64,000 bases of DNA from positions 1,260,726 through 1,324,725 of the forward strand of contig NW_017265136.1 of assembly GCF_001638985.1 (NCBI RefSeq). The letters run 5' to 3'. Below the pieces are notes generated by a model. The model worked only from the letters and a program-made list of their open reading frames with translations, searched no databases and was not told the origin of the DNA. Positions 1-22,261 of the stretch are shown piece by piece. The stretch is from Phycomyces blakesleeanus NRRL 1555(-). Lineage: Eukaryota; Mucoromycota; Mucoromycetes; Mucorales; Phycomycetaceae. Every line of letters begins with the position of its first letter. Position 1 is the stretch's first letter. The position numbers were made by a program, and so were the translations under genes.

Positions 1-197
1 GCATGGTAAGCACACTGCCGATGTGTGCAGTGCTGGCTGTGATGGCGATGGTGGGATGAAGCCGATGATGCAGAGGTACCAAGAATTGATGGCGTAGGTG
101 AGAGTGACGAAGTGGATGATTGAAGGCTGCTCTTGGATAAGCTTGTAGGTGCTTCAGTAGGAGCCGGGCGGGAATGATTCGAGGGATGAGGCAGCAT
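1..197 (-). CDS. possible 5' end of an unknown gene, cut by the left edge
   Basis: An ATG at 197 (minus strand) opens a frame that stays open to the left edge, about 65 codons, with a stop just upstream of the ATG. The product would be rich in Ser, Thr, Pro and His, with a His-rich stretch near the edge. No domain is visible and low-complexity composition can keep a frame open by chance. It may be the disordered N-terminus of a regulatory protein, or nothing. I do not recognise it. Confidence 0.25.
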   Translation of the reverse strand, partial: MLPHPSNHSRPAPTEAPTSLSKSSLQSSTSSLSPTPSILGTSASSASSHHRHHSQHCTHRQCAYH

Positions 198-796
198 GCA
201 CTAGGCGGATAAGACCAAGGAATACAACACTTTTATAAGCAATATAGAAAGTCACTCGTAAAGAGTGAAACGGATAAATGATGCTGCGGCTCTGTATCTT
301 GCCAGAAGGATTCAAGATTATATATATATATATGTATGTATATATGTATATATGAATATACTATAAATGAAATCTAATATATATTGCACTTCTTGTAAAA
401 CAACAAGTCTATCCACTTGTTTGTATTTAGACGAGGACCTGAAGCAACAAAATGCCCAAATAGAAACGAGAAAATAAGAAGAAAATTGAGCCTTTAAAAG
501 CCTTTCTCATCTAACCCCCCAAACCCCAAATTGAACTCCCCCCCTTCCTCCTACTCCTCTTTTACTCACTCTCGTTCTCGCTCTCACTCATTCACTCTCG
601 CCCTCAGCTTCCTCTTGATAAGTGCGTGACTGTGTATAACGCATGAAGCTCATGCAATTCCGATCATCAATTCCAAGCTGTTTTGGTTTGCAGCAATAGC
701 AATGTGACTTGCGAATAGGACGAATGGAAGACTGATTTATTGAGAAAACTATTTTTCCTAATATGGCAAGCCGTAACTAACTTTTTTTCTACTTTT
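198..796. other. intergenic, TA-rich and CT-rich
   Basis: This lies downstream of the GFA1 stop codon. It holds a TA/TG-rich microsatellite around 319-360 and a strongly pyrimidine-rich (plus strand) stretch at about 510-610. No coding frame or RNA gene was seen. Confidence 0.6.
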
Positions 797-3301
<2,505 letters not shown>

Positions 3302-3455
3302 TTGAAGAAATTGGCTGAAACAAGAAAGAGAAAGAGAGGCTGTAATGAGTAGAATTAATGATCAAGTTCCCATTAATTTGAGGGCCTTTTTATAGTCACC
3401 TGAGTCTTATCTTCAACGCTTTGTTAAGTTTCTATTAACAAGTCTTTACCTTCTA

Positions 3456-3588
3456 TTCCGAGGTTGACCTCTACATCTTTTTCTCTTTCTACCTCAAAGA
3501 CAAAAAATATATATCAATAAACTCATTCCGAGGTCAGCCCTTTTTTACACGAACACTTGAAAGGGTGACCTTTTGGCTGGTTCCGAGG
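3456..3588 (-). promoter_or_regulatory. three copies of CCTCGGAA upstream of GFA1
   Basis: The octamer TTCCGAGG (CCTCGGAA in the GFA1 sense) occurs at 3456-3463, 3526-3533 and 3581-3588, about 155-290 bases upstream of the GFA1 ATG. The copies share flanking similarity (ATTCCGAGGT twice), and a degenerate relative follows near 3612. The repetition is seen directly; a regulatory role is inference. Confidence 0.4.
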
Positions 3589-4479
3589 AGCATTTTTAGG
3601 GTACAAATCGTATTCCGCGGATAAAATAAAAATAGAAGTATTGATTTTAAGCGTGGATATCAAATAAGGCTTTCTCCCTCGAGAGGAACAGACTGCTTTC
3701 ATTTTCTTCTCTTACATTTGCTCAATAAAGTATGCTGGTATATTAATATAAAATGGATAATGATCTATAATTATTCATGTATTCAACAAAACCGATATGT
3801 CTTATCTGTATTATGTCTTCATTTTTAATTGATCAATAATAGTGACAAGTAACCCCATTAATGGTAATTTATCGAGTAAAAATAGTTTTGACATTTATGG
3901 TTCTTAAATTAGTGCACTTTCCATAAAGACATTCACTATTGTACCATACCATCTGAAAATACAAATACTCTCACATCCGTATTGGCGAATGTCATGAATC
4001 TTGATGAGCTTATGTATTTAAGGGCACGAAAAATATAATTCAAGGTACCACAATTTTTTGTCCCATTGTCTAATCGAAGAATTGTACTGATCGCTTATCA
4101 AAATATAAGATTACAATTCTTATATCGTACCTACAATTATACCCAAAGCTGGTTTTTGAGTAGAATCCTTTGATTTTACCATTATTATATAATATAAATA
4201 TAGAAGGTCAATATAGCTGCTCTTGTACTCTAGTTTTGTGATTTATACATTCTTATAGCTTATGATATAAATGCTTTAACATCTGAAAGGTGTCGTATTA
4301 TTTGCTATCATAATTCAAAAAGAAAGGCACCTTTTCGTTACCCCATTTTTGTCTAACCATGTTTTTTTTTGCAATTAATGCAAGCTGCTTCACCTTCATC
4401 CCACACAATAAAGTAATCAGCTAAATCATTTAAAGAATGTAATGGTTTACCAAATGGCACCATGTAAATACCTAGCGAT

Positions 4480-5640
4480 AACTAGGTCGGAATAATTTTA
4501 GTCTTATTCTTGTCAGATTTTATCTCACACGATGACCGTCTAGTATATACTCCCTTGGTCTTACAGTATTTGCCACTTGAATGGTACGAGTCCACCTATC
4601 AGGAATCATGTAATCATGCCTCAATTTGTTAAATATGTATCTGAAGTTCAAGACAGCAGCAAGATATCTGTTCCTCAACCAATTTGGATTGATACATTTG
4701 GAATGATTTATAAAAATATCAATACTTAAAAAATGAAGCCTTATTGCAATATTACCTTGGAATACCATATCAGGTTACGTTTAACCTTTGAGTGTGGGGA
4801 TATATGCTAATAGCCCTGGATTCTCTTGAACTTGAAAAGATGACTTCAAACATAAAAAGATTGTGCTTCGATGTACAAAATCCAATAATAAAACAAACAT
4901 CAAATGCATGTTTACGAAGTAAAAGTCTCATCCCTATACTATTTATTAACTTGTGGTATCAGGTGTAAAGTCCAGACTAGTTTCCCATGCCCAAGACACA
5001 AAACGGACAAAACCCTAGAAGATTACTTGCTAAACCTTTATTGACTTGTGATTGATTGATATAGGAGAGGCGAAGTTTGCATAATAAAGACTGCTTACTG
5101 GGTTGACTTTTGGGACTTATGTAAGAAAAAATAACCGAGGATGAGAGAACTTTTTTATTTGGACAAAGAATAAAGGAAAAAATGAATAATGCTATTATGT
5201 TGGCTTGAAGTCTAGTAAATGACTTTTATGGAAGAAAGAACAATTGGATGATGAGCTTTAAGATTAAAAAAATCATTATATTTACTACATTTATGCTTAA
5301 CCATTTGCTAGCTAAATGCGTATCAGTAACATCTTGACTTGGATACAGCAAAATCCTCATATATGGAGTCTAATGAGTCTCTTCTTCCGGGATCTCCAAA
5401 AATACAAAGCTTCCGAATCTTGTCGTGCTGTTCTGGTGAAACGTTTTTGATATAGGGAGTGTCCTTTGACTTAATGATGCTATCTATACTATATGTGGGT
5501 TATTGGGTAGTGTCGTGAGTATGCTTTAAGATGAAGATGCCAATGATATCTTCTTGGATTTTCCTTCTGAACTTTATTACGCAGTTTTCTTGATTTCAAA
5601 AAGCCTTGCTCTCTAAGCTAACCAATATTTACCAAAGATA
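4480..5640 (-). pseudogene. decayed Fanzor (eukaryotic TnpB-like) nuclease gene
   Basis: Pieces of one protein lie on the minus strand, in order but in shifting frames with several stops. First comes a RuvC-I-like block with DPGRRD at 5394-5377 (CIFGDPGRRDS). Then KHKCSKYNDFF...HHPIV at about 5298-5236. Then GMRLLLRKHAFDV...TSKH at about 4935-4860. Last is NRYLAAVLNFR at 4672-4641. In mucoralean Fanzor proteins as I recall them, these match the catalytic DPG.RD block, the block before the linker, the GMR.L.R..GFDVYL.DEFRTSK segment, and the terminal WNRD.AAVLNF block with the third RuvC acidic residue. Here that Asp is Tyr, and the Cys residues of the zinc finger are largely lost. Fanzors are RNA-guided nucleases carried by mobile elements; this copy is dead. 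No terminal repeats were found. Family assignment is from remembered motif patterns, not a search. Confidence 0.6.
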
Positions 5641-6743
5641 TTCTCGCATATAGTCCTAGTGTCAATCTGTATGTTGGACGAGGGCTAATATTGACGATAA
5701 AGAAGACAATCGAAAGAAATACCTCTAAGCTGTTACAGGAGTTAAAAAATAAGGAAGAAGACAATAATTTCATGGTAAACACAATAAAATGATATTCTTG
5801 TTATGAAAACATTCACTATATTAGACCACTTGTAGCCAATGTCTTTTAATTTTACATAATAATTATATAACGTACTATCCAATATAAACGTATCCTGGCT
5901 TACGAATAAAATATCACGTCCGCAAGAGTGTAAATATTCTTTTTTTCCTATCAATTTAGCGTAAAAATATTATTATTTTTTGGCGAAAATTATCCTCCAG
6001 AACCAGCCTCAAAAAGCTGTTTTCCTTGTCGTAATGGTAGTTCCCTTGAAAAGGAAATTCATAAAAAACAAGACAAAAAGTGTTTATAACATACACACTC
6101 GACAAATGGCTATATATAATAGAATAGAGAGTTTATAGACCTTGTTCTTCCTAGTAATAGTTTACCTCATTTGAATATGTATGTAGTAAGCTGGTATTTT
6201 ACCAAATATTCTCTGAATTTATCTTACATGTATTTAGATTTATGATTTTTGAGAATTTAATGCTGATTTACCAGATGTTATAAGACAGCTCTCGCATATA
6301 CATATACATATATCCTTATTATTATTATTGTTATTATCACTTTAGAGAATTTTTTGCCCAAAGTAAAGCATTCTCTAAACAAAGATAGGTGTGTTATATA
6401 TGAATATGATTTTGAATGTACTAAATTTTTGTGTCAAAAAAAAATAACGGTTTTTTCTCCAAATGATTTTTCATGAAATTGAATAATTTCTATTGTAATC
6501 AATAATGAATATAAAATATATATACTTAATTGAATGCTTTATTTGATCATATGCGAGATACATACTACAAATATAATTCACTATAGTTTACTTGGCCCCT
6601 TTAGAGTTTTTGCTCTATTTCCAAGACTTTATCCATTTTTTTCATCCCTTCTTTTTTTTTAAAAAAAAAGCGAGTAGTGACTGCGGGCTTGTTCTATCCT
6701 TTCAAACTTCTTTTCCATATCTCCTTTGTTTCTTACGCTTACA

Positions 6744-11945
<5,202 letters not shown>

Positions 11946-12044
11946 TAAAGAATTCTGATTGGCTGATTGCAACATGCTAAGCCATCGCTTTATAAGCAAC
12001 CTCCGCAACGAATAAACACACCCCTCTTTGTATAATCACCAGCA

Positions 12045-12511
12045 ATGTCTGCCACTACACAGTATTATGAGTTATATCGCCGTAGCAGGTAGATAAGGAG
12101 GAACTGATGAAGAAATGAGTGGCGCATTCAAGGACTGAATCATATATGTTCAATACAAAGCATTGGCATGGCGCTGACTGATTCACTTGATGAGTTGATT
12201 CAGAGTGGTCACATCAACCCTCAGCTTGCCATGCGCGTTCTTACGACGTTTGACAAGAGTATTTCTGATTCTCTTTCTCAGCTTGTGAGAAACAAGGCCA
12301 ACGTCAAGGTGAATAATGAATAAGTCTTTAGTAGACCAGACATTGATGTAGGGGGTTGGTTCCTTAGGGTCATCTGCATACCTATCGCTTCTGCGATGAG
12401 GTCTGGACATTTATCATCGAGAACCCAAACTTCAAGTTTGACCAAGAGTCCGTATCTGCAGACAAGGTCAAAATAGTTGCCTGTAATGCCAAGCGCCCCG
12501 GCGAGCAATAA
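12045..12511 (+). CDS. TOA2: transcription initiation factor IIA small (gamma) subunit
   Basis: TFIIA gamma stabilises TBP on the TATA box together with the large TFIIA subunit. Three exons, 12045-12088, 12161-12308 and 12368-12511, join in frame to 111 residues, the usual size. Signatures are the N-terminal YYELYRRS, then [23 protein letters not shown], and [16 protein letters not shown] near the end. Its start lies 99 bases after the PRP16 stop on the same strand, so the two share a very short spacer; an ATTGG (inverted CCAAT) box lies near 11957 in that spacer region. Confidence 0.96.
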
Positions 12512-13065
12512 GGCATCACATACGTCATCCATTCCACTTCGTCCTATCATCCTACCCTCACTTTTCTCTTCGTACCCTCTCACTTGCCCTTGTCCCCGCT
12601 TTTCTCTTTCGTTTTTTCCTATTTTCCTGTTTGATATGTAGATAATTCTCACTCTTTTACTTTGTTATGTCAATAAAAAGGCATTGACAATGTTCCATAA
12701 GAAGCACAGAACAAACCAGTAAAGCCATCGCGCACCTATTTTACCACCATTTTTTATGCTTCTTTGAAAGGAGTTCCCCATTCCCTCTACCGCGACAGCA
12801 GTAACAGTCCGGACTGGATTCATTAGTGTGCGGCTCTTATTGCAGGAAGTATGACGACATTTTCCGGACTCTCTCCCTGCCGGACACTTTTTTATTTTGT
12901 AGCGATTTGCGAAATTCCTCCTTGAACTGTCCTCGCAAGACAGCAGAAAAAAAAAACAGCTTTTTATGATTCCCACTCTTTACAATCACACGCTGGCCTA
13001 GACTTTCTGCAATCATCATCGATCCCCTCTCTTTATATTACCGACGTTTTTTTACAGAGGCATTC
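12512..13065. other. intergenic between TOA2 and the PHD-finger gene
   Basis: A pyrimidine-rich stretch lies at 12540-12620. The remainder is probably TOA2 3' UTR and the PHD gene upstream region. Open frames on the minus strand here are low in complexity and show no domain. Confidence 0.5.
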
Positions 13066-14934
13066 ATGAGTACGCACCACCCCTTCTTCTACATTGTCTG
13101 CCCTCACCCACTCATCCTTCTCTCTTAGCTGCTCAACGACGAGGCAGGAATGGCCAGCATGGCAGAAAGAAGCAAAAACAACAACGACGACGCTCTCATT
13201 CGACTTCAGAAGAAGGCAGCTCAGACAGCGGATCGATCACCCGATGCGTTTGTGGAGAAACTCGTGAGTTGTGTCCAGGCGTGCGATAAGCTCCTTTTGA
13301 CTAACAAGACATGGCTTACAGACAACTCTGGCCTCATGGTTCAATGCGACAAATGCGAAGTCTGGCAGCATTGTGAATGTGTAGGATTGGAAGAACAAGA
13401 CATTCCTGATCAATACTACTGTGAACAATGCAAACCTGAGAATCATTCAGTTGTAAGGCAGACGCATGGAAGGTAAGCCAAAACAGACAAAGGTTTTTTT
13501 TTTCTGGTCAACTCAAAACATATGAAGAACACGTCGGTCTTACAGGTCTGGCGGAAAAGCTGCAGTGGCTGCCGATAAAAAGGCGCCCAAAAAACGTATG
13601 ACACTGAATAGCAGGGAGGCATCAATGCCGTTGGAAGATGTGCTAGCAGCGAGGAATGCGCTTGAGAGTGCGACTAAATTGTCCAGTCCGTCAGATTCCC
13701 CACTTGCCTCACCCATCGAACTCCCCGAGGAGCTTGAAGATGAGAGACGATCAGTGAAGCGGCGCCGAGACGATAAGGAGGCAGATAGCGACTGCATGGA
13801 CGATGAAGTGATTGCGGCGGCAGACATTGCCCTGAAAGAATGCACGGAAAAAAAGAGTAAATAGTGAGATATTGTGCATTATCCATCTTTGGTTACTAAT
13901 CATAATGCACTTTTTTCTTAGCTGAAAGCCCAACTGAGCTTGAGCGCCCATCTACAAACACACCATCTACAACTAAACCTATAAAAACCAAGCGATCAGC
14001 CAGCGTACGAAACAAGACAGAAGATTCAGCTGTGGCCGAAAAACCAAAAGGAGCGGAGAAGCGTGGAAAGAGAGAGCCGGCTAATAAGCGAGGAAATTCG
14101 ACCACAAGTAAACGTGGACAAGCTACAAAACCGCGTTCAAGAACGTCAACTCCTCAGCCAAATGAGCCTATTCAGCCACCTGTTGACATTGGAGCATCTA
14201 TTTTTCAACACTTTTCTCTGGAAGCACGCGCCGCCTCCCCTCCAGCGCGAATACGCGTTCCTTCTGCACGCATGAGCATCCTTGACATGAACAAACGAGC
14301 TAAACAAATCCTTGAATATATCAGCACCCTCCAGGTGGAAATGGCCAACAAAGATAATAGCAGTGTCAAAAAGGAGCATGTACACACTACAAGCAAGCCT
14401 TGGACACCAAAAACAAGCGACGAAGGAGGAGACTTATTATCCAGCATAGAAGTAACAGGAATTTCAATGGAAATTACTCGGGAAGATATTGTAGCAGGTG
14501 TGGACAGTAAACGAAAAAAGTTTCGACCAGATCCTATTTCCATTCCAACCCAAATCGACCCCGATTCTCCTTCTTCTTCTCTTAGCAGTGCTAGCACCCT
14601 TCCGCTTGATGAACCCCCACCATCACTTGCAGACATTGAAAAAAGTGTGGCTGAAGAAGCGATTGAGCGACAGGATGCGCTCATAGGCAACAAGACACAA
14701 TCTTCACTTGAAATCATGGATGTTCTTACACGCGAACTGATTCGGTTTCAACGTCGTTTTGGATCAGGTAGCATGTCTCTACAGTCACGCTTGAATGGCA
14801 GTGGCAGTAGTATGCGAACGCGTGAAGAAGGGCGGTTAGTAGAGATTGAGGGTCGAACAACTCGGAGTAGAGACATGGCAATAAGTAACAATCTGCGGTC
14901 TCTCCAAGACAAGCGAGCCACATATCTCTCCTAA
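13066..14934 (+). CDS. PHD-finger chromatin protein, CTI6-like
   Basis: A single C4HC3 PHD finger lies near residues 39-82: RCVCGE, then MVQCDKCEVWQHCECVG, then YYCEQCKPENH. PHD fingers of this type read histone H3 tails; CTI6 of yeast, a subunit of the Rpd3L deacetylase complex, is the closest kind I can suggest. The rest is Ser/Thr/Lys-rich and probably disordered, with basic clusters that look like nuclear signals. Five coding exons fit: 13066-13069, 13129-13263, 13322-13472, 13546-13856 and 13922-14934. The first has only four coding bases (ATG plus A), chosen because it gives an in-frame start (MTAQRRGRNG) and a complete first zinc pair. The ATG at 13150 is in another frame and would lose the CVC pair. 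The protein is about 537 residues. The exact orthologue is uncertain. Confidence 0.85.
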
Positions 14935-15290
14935 AGGCATTTCTTCCTCACCATTTCTATCTCATTACACATTCACCTTCCTATTCATTGTAAATACTCC
15001 ATTTTGTACCCTTATAAAAACAACCTCATATCGGCTTGCTCTTTATCCGACGCGCTCTCTTATCACATTACTAAAGAATAAAATGAAAACCTCGACATTG
15101 CCCTGCTCTTCCAAACCACACACACATTTCATGAAATTGGTCTTCAGGACACGTTATTTTATGTATATATCTGATTTTATGTATGATTTTCCTGTTTACC
15201 CTACTGATTTCTTTTTCTACAGGTTCTACATTCTATTGGTCTGTTGGAAGTTGTGTGATGGACGTTTTTCTCTCTCTCTTTCTCTCTCTT
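14935..15290. other. spacer between convergent PHD and TIM9 genes
   Basis: Shared 3' region of two convergent genes. It holds a CT-repeat tract at about 15269-15290 and no coding frame with recognisable content. Confidence 0.6.
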
Positions 15291-15753
15291 TTACTGGGAT
15301 CCAGGTGCCTGCATCTATAGGATCACACCTCAAGGTCAGTATATAATTATATATTTTTTATTATGTTTTACTTACGTTTTCGCTAAGTTCAGCGAAACGG
15401 GAGCCCACACGCTCGGAGTGCTTCAAGAACTTGTCGGCACACTTGTTGACACACTCTCCCTAGGGTACACAAGTTAATAAATCATATTTGCTTCCTGTTA
15501 CTATATATATATTCTTACCTCCTTTCCAGTGAGAGTCTTTGTTGTAAAATCGTTAGCACAGTCATCGAAACAACGCTGAACAAGGTTGCTGTACAAACGA
15601 AGGAAATCCTTCATCTATAAAAGTCGTATTATATTTTGTAAGTAATGTTGTATTTCGCACTTGTGAGATGTTTGAGTTTTTCTTTACCTGCTTGTGCTCG
15701 ATCATAGCAGCAATCTGGGCCTGCTCGGCCTGGTTGAAACGAGAAAAATCCAT
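15291..15753 (-). CDS. TIM9: mitochondrial intermembrane space chaperone Tim9
   Basis: Small Tim proteins chaperone hydrophobic precursors across the intermembrane space; Tim9 pairs with Tim10. Four exons, 15753-15688, 15614-15519, 15459-15376 and 15314-15291, join in frame to 89 residues. The twin CX3C motif is present (RCFDDC and ECVNKC), along with [12 protein letters not shown] and [13 protein letters not shown], which are typical of Tim9 rather than Tim10, Tim8 or Tim13. The last exon codes only for MQAPGSQ. Reading straight through its donor would give a slightly different tail, so the last seven residues are less certain than the rest. Confidence 0.95.
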
Positions 15754-18700
15754 AGTGTAAAGTTTATAGGTAGACAACAACGAACACCCCTCTTTGGGTA
15801 AGATGTTTGTGTAGACCAACAAATGCAAGTCACTTATGATCTCATCCTCCTTTTAAGTCTCCGGGGTTAAACTTTGCTGTCAAAAGAATTCTGACTGGCT
15901 TTTTGCTTTTCTTGCAGACAATGAATCATCATATTTAGCTCAATTTCCTTTTAGCGGTGCATTGTATTATTTTTCTAGTCTTACAAGATCAAGTAATCAA
16001 TAAGTTTCTCGTCTGTAAACTCCTCTTATTTAAAAAATGTAATACAGCATAGTAGGAAAAATAAAATAAAAAGAGATACCAAGGGAAGTTATCTCCTCTT
16101 TTCTTTCTCCTCTTGTTTGTTATATGGATAATGATGTATATCCAATATGTGGCGGGCATTAGGCTTAATTTATTTCCCAATATAGTTTTCTATACTTTAT
16201 AATAGGATTTTTATTAAATGATATATCATAAAATTCTCTTGTACAATTAATAGATGTCTGCCGTCGTAATAGAAAGAATTATAGTATCTTAAAGATTTTT
16301 TTTTATAATAAATTGTATCGATCCACCTTCTCTAACAAGCTAATTACAATAGGTATCGATTCTTCTACCTTTCATAGGGGGTTTCACCAGTTCTGGATGC
16401 TTTACTGTTGGATGTAGCAGTAGTTTAACTCGAAAAATGATTGGCTGTCACGAATTTACAAAAAATGAAAACTGAGCATCCAAGCATCTAAAAAAAAAGT
16501 TAGCTATTCTAATGCCGCGATTTGGCCAAAATTACGAGAAATTGTACTTTACAGTCGATGGCGAAGTTCATATAAAAGCAAAGTCAAAAGTAAAATACAA
16601 TCAACTTATGCAAGAGTAACCAACTTAATACCAAATTATAGAAGCTTCACTTACTTGTGGAAAATTTGGGCAGGGATAATATATTTATAGTACTCTAATC
16701 AAGCGTATTGTACAAATGAATTTTGACGTTATGAAAGAAAAAATATCAGCCAAGAGACATTAATGGTACTCAATAGCTTTTTTTTATATTGATTACTATT
16801 GGCTTATGTTTAAAGTATCACTACATCCAACAGTCAAGCATCCAGAACTGGTGAAACTTCCTATTATTTGCATTTTTCTTTCTTGTGAGCGGCCTGATAA
16901 AAGACGTTCAATTTTATTTATCTTAAAAACATACTCATAACTGTTTGAACACTAATTAGCATAAGTATATATATGTTAAAGTATAAGATCTAAAAAAAAT
17001 ATAATAGTTTGCGAAAAAAGTGTATGTGGACTGCTAGTCAAGTGCATTTTGAATGTTGCTCCAAAATATCACTCAAAATCAGCCCTTAAACCCCCCCCCC
17101 CAGAAGGCTCATAAAAAACTCTTATAAGACACTCTTCCCCCATCCTCCTTTTTTCTTTCATAATCTATAATTATCATTTATTATTATGGGATATGTGCTA
17201 TATGCTTCTTATTTTATTTAATATATATATATATATGCCCTGAGATTATATATGCTAAATATAAAAATCCTCATAGAAAACACGAATGTGACATTTCAGT
17301 GTTTGATTCAATCGAGCATTTTATCTGCAAATAGATTTTGAAATCACGCGCTGTAAAGCTAGCTCAAAACTTGTTTATAACCTTGCCAAGACTTCTTTGT
17401 TCTCATGAATAACAGCAGGAAAAAAAGCTCGAGATTTACATTAAGTTGAGAAAAAAAACTTGAAGGCGAAGTAAATTATATATCATTAAGAATTGTTAAA
17501 TACTCCCTGGATATCTACTTTTATAAAAAGTTTACCTATTTACTGTTTTTTTTTAATCTTGAACTTTTTCTTTCATATTGACTAAGATTTTCTTGACAAT
17601 TTTTAGCCAAAACATTTTACCATGGTAATCTTTTACTAGGGGCATTTACGAACAACAAATATTTTTTTTTAATATTTTTATGTATTATTTATATTCTGTA
17701 AGTGAAAAGAATAACAATTCATGAACCTTTACTTAATATTGTTATGTATAGATTTTTTCTTTTTATATTTAATTTCAATTCTCCATTTGTTTGTCTATCT
17801 TTCTCTTTTTTCATATTACTATTACCAGTTTTTTCCTCATTACATTCATAGTTGCTTCAAAGAAATACTACATATCCAATCAATGCATGTACTATTAAAA
17901 GAAATGATGTATTAATGGTATACAAACTTACCGTAAACAATAGTATTTAGACGATACACTAAGCAAGAGCAAGATCCCAGATTTAAAAATCAAAAATCAA
18001 TTTATTGATGCAATTTTTTTTTTGATTGAGCGCGTGAATTACACTTTATGCATTAATGGCTTAGAGAAATTCTTTAAAAAAAATGATATTTTTTAATGTT
18101 GTTTTGATTATTCAACTTTAATTTTCATAGTTATTTATAAAAAGCTTCGAGATAGGAACTTCTTGGATGTTTTCGAAGTCTAGATTAATTATTAGGAATG
18201 GCAAGAGATTAATTAGGGTATGTAAAGATGTACAAAAACACAAATGTTCTCCTTTGGATTTTCTCCCTAATAGTTCTTACATTTGACACCAATAAAACCC
18301 CTCTTTCTCGCTATCGGGTTTCTCTTGGCAGATGTAATGATGTATAATTTTTAACGTTGTTTAGAAAATAATAGTACATGTATACAAACATACATACACA
18401 TATATATGCCTTTCCTTGCCAAAATTGAACATTCATTGCTGTGAATAAATTAAGTAAAATAAATGGCTTTGTTTCTGATATTGTGAAAAAAAAAACATAA
18501 CCTATTAAAGACCTTGTTTGGGATGGCTTATGGACTGTTCTTTGTGGAAGGAGAGCAGGAAACCAAACACTGCAATTCCATTGTAAGTCACTTTGTCCCG
18601 ACCAACAGCTCGATACCGTGTGTTGTGATTGGCTAGCCTTCTGTTCTCCAATTCAAGGTAAGGAAAGTGAGAAACAAGGTGGCACAGGGTACCAGCAAAA

Positions 18701-18874
18701 AAAAAGTAGTTTTCTCTCTTTCTCTCTTTCACTCTTATATTTATTGTAGCTTTTGTGTTTGTTTCCTCCCGCTTTATTCATTGCAATTGAATAAGAAATT
18801 GGACGGAAATACGATTCAACTTTCTATAAGCTTCAGCGATCCTTCCATCTCGCCCAAGAAGCTTTTATTCACAA
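15754..18874. other. 3.1-kb gene-poor region between TIM9 and RSP5
   Basis: AT-rich DNA without a credible gene. It contains the MITE at 16377-16861 (listed separately), an 11-base C run at 17091-17101, and a TA run near 17220. The last 250 bases, with CT-rich runs and an ATTGG box near 18628, are probably the RSP5 promoter and leader. Confidence 0.6.
16377..16861. mobile_element. 485-bp MITE with 41-bp inverted repeats and TA duplication
   Basis: The left end GTTTCACCAGTTCTGGATGC and its reverse complement at the right end begin terminal inverted repeats of about 41 bases, 38 of them identical. TA flanks both ends (16375-16376 and 16862-16863), the target duplication of the Tc1/mariner superfamily. 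There is no coding capacity inside, so it is a non-autonomous element. Its repeats differ from those of the two Tc1-like elements near 32-35 kb, so it belongs to another family. Confidence 0.8.
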
Positions 18875-22096
<3,222 letters not shown>

Positions 22097-22261
22097 TTCC
22101 TCGATATACGCAATTGATAATTTCTCCCCTTCCCCGTTTTCCTTATTTTTTTTTCCAACATTTCAATACACCATTTCTCGTTTTATATTTAAAGTAATCC
22201 TTTTTCCCTTTATGTTTGAGAAAAAAGAAAGTAAGAGTATGTACAAATAGAACGAACTTTG

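Larger units (their letters stand above)
3302..6743. other. 3.4-kb gene-poor region between GFA1 and PRP16
   Basis: AT-rich DNA with no intact gene. The left 300 bases are the GFA1 upstream region. Most of 4480-5640 is a decayed nuclease gene, annotated separately. At about 4365-4450 (minus strand) a short open frame ends in a Cys-x2-Cys pair; it may be more of the same relic or another element. The right end (about 6590-6743), with pyrimidine runs, is the PRP16 leader. Confidence 0.6.
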
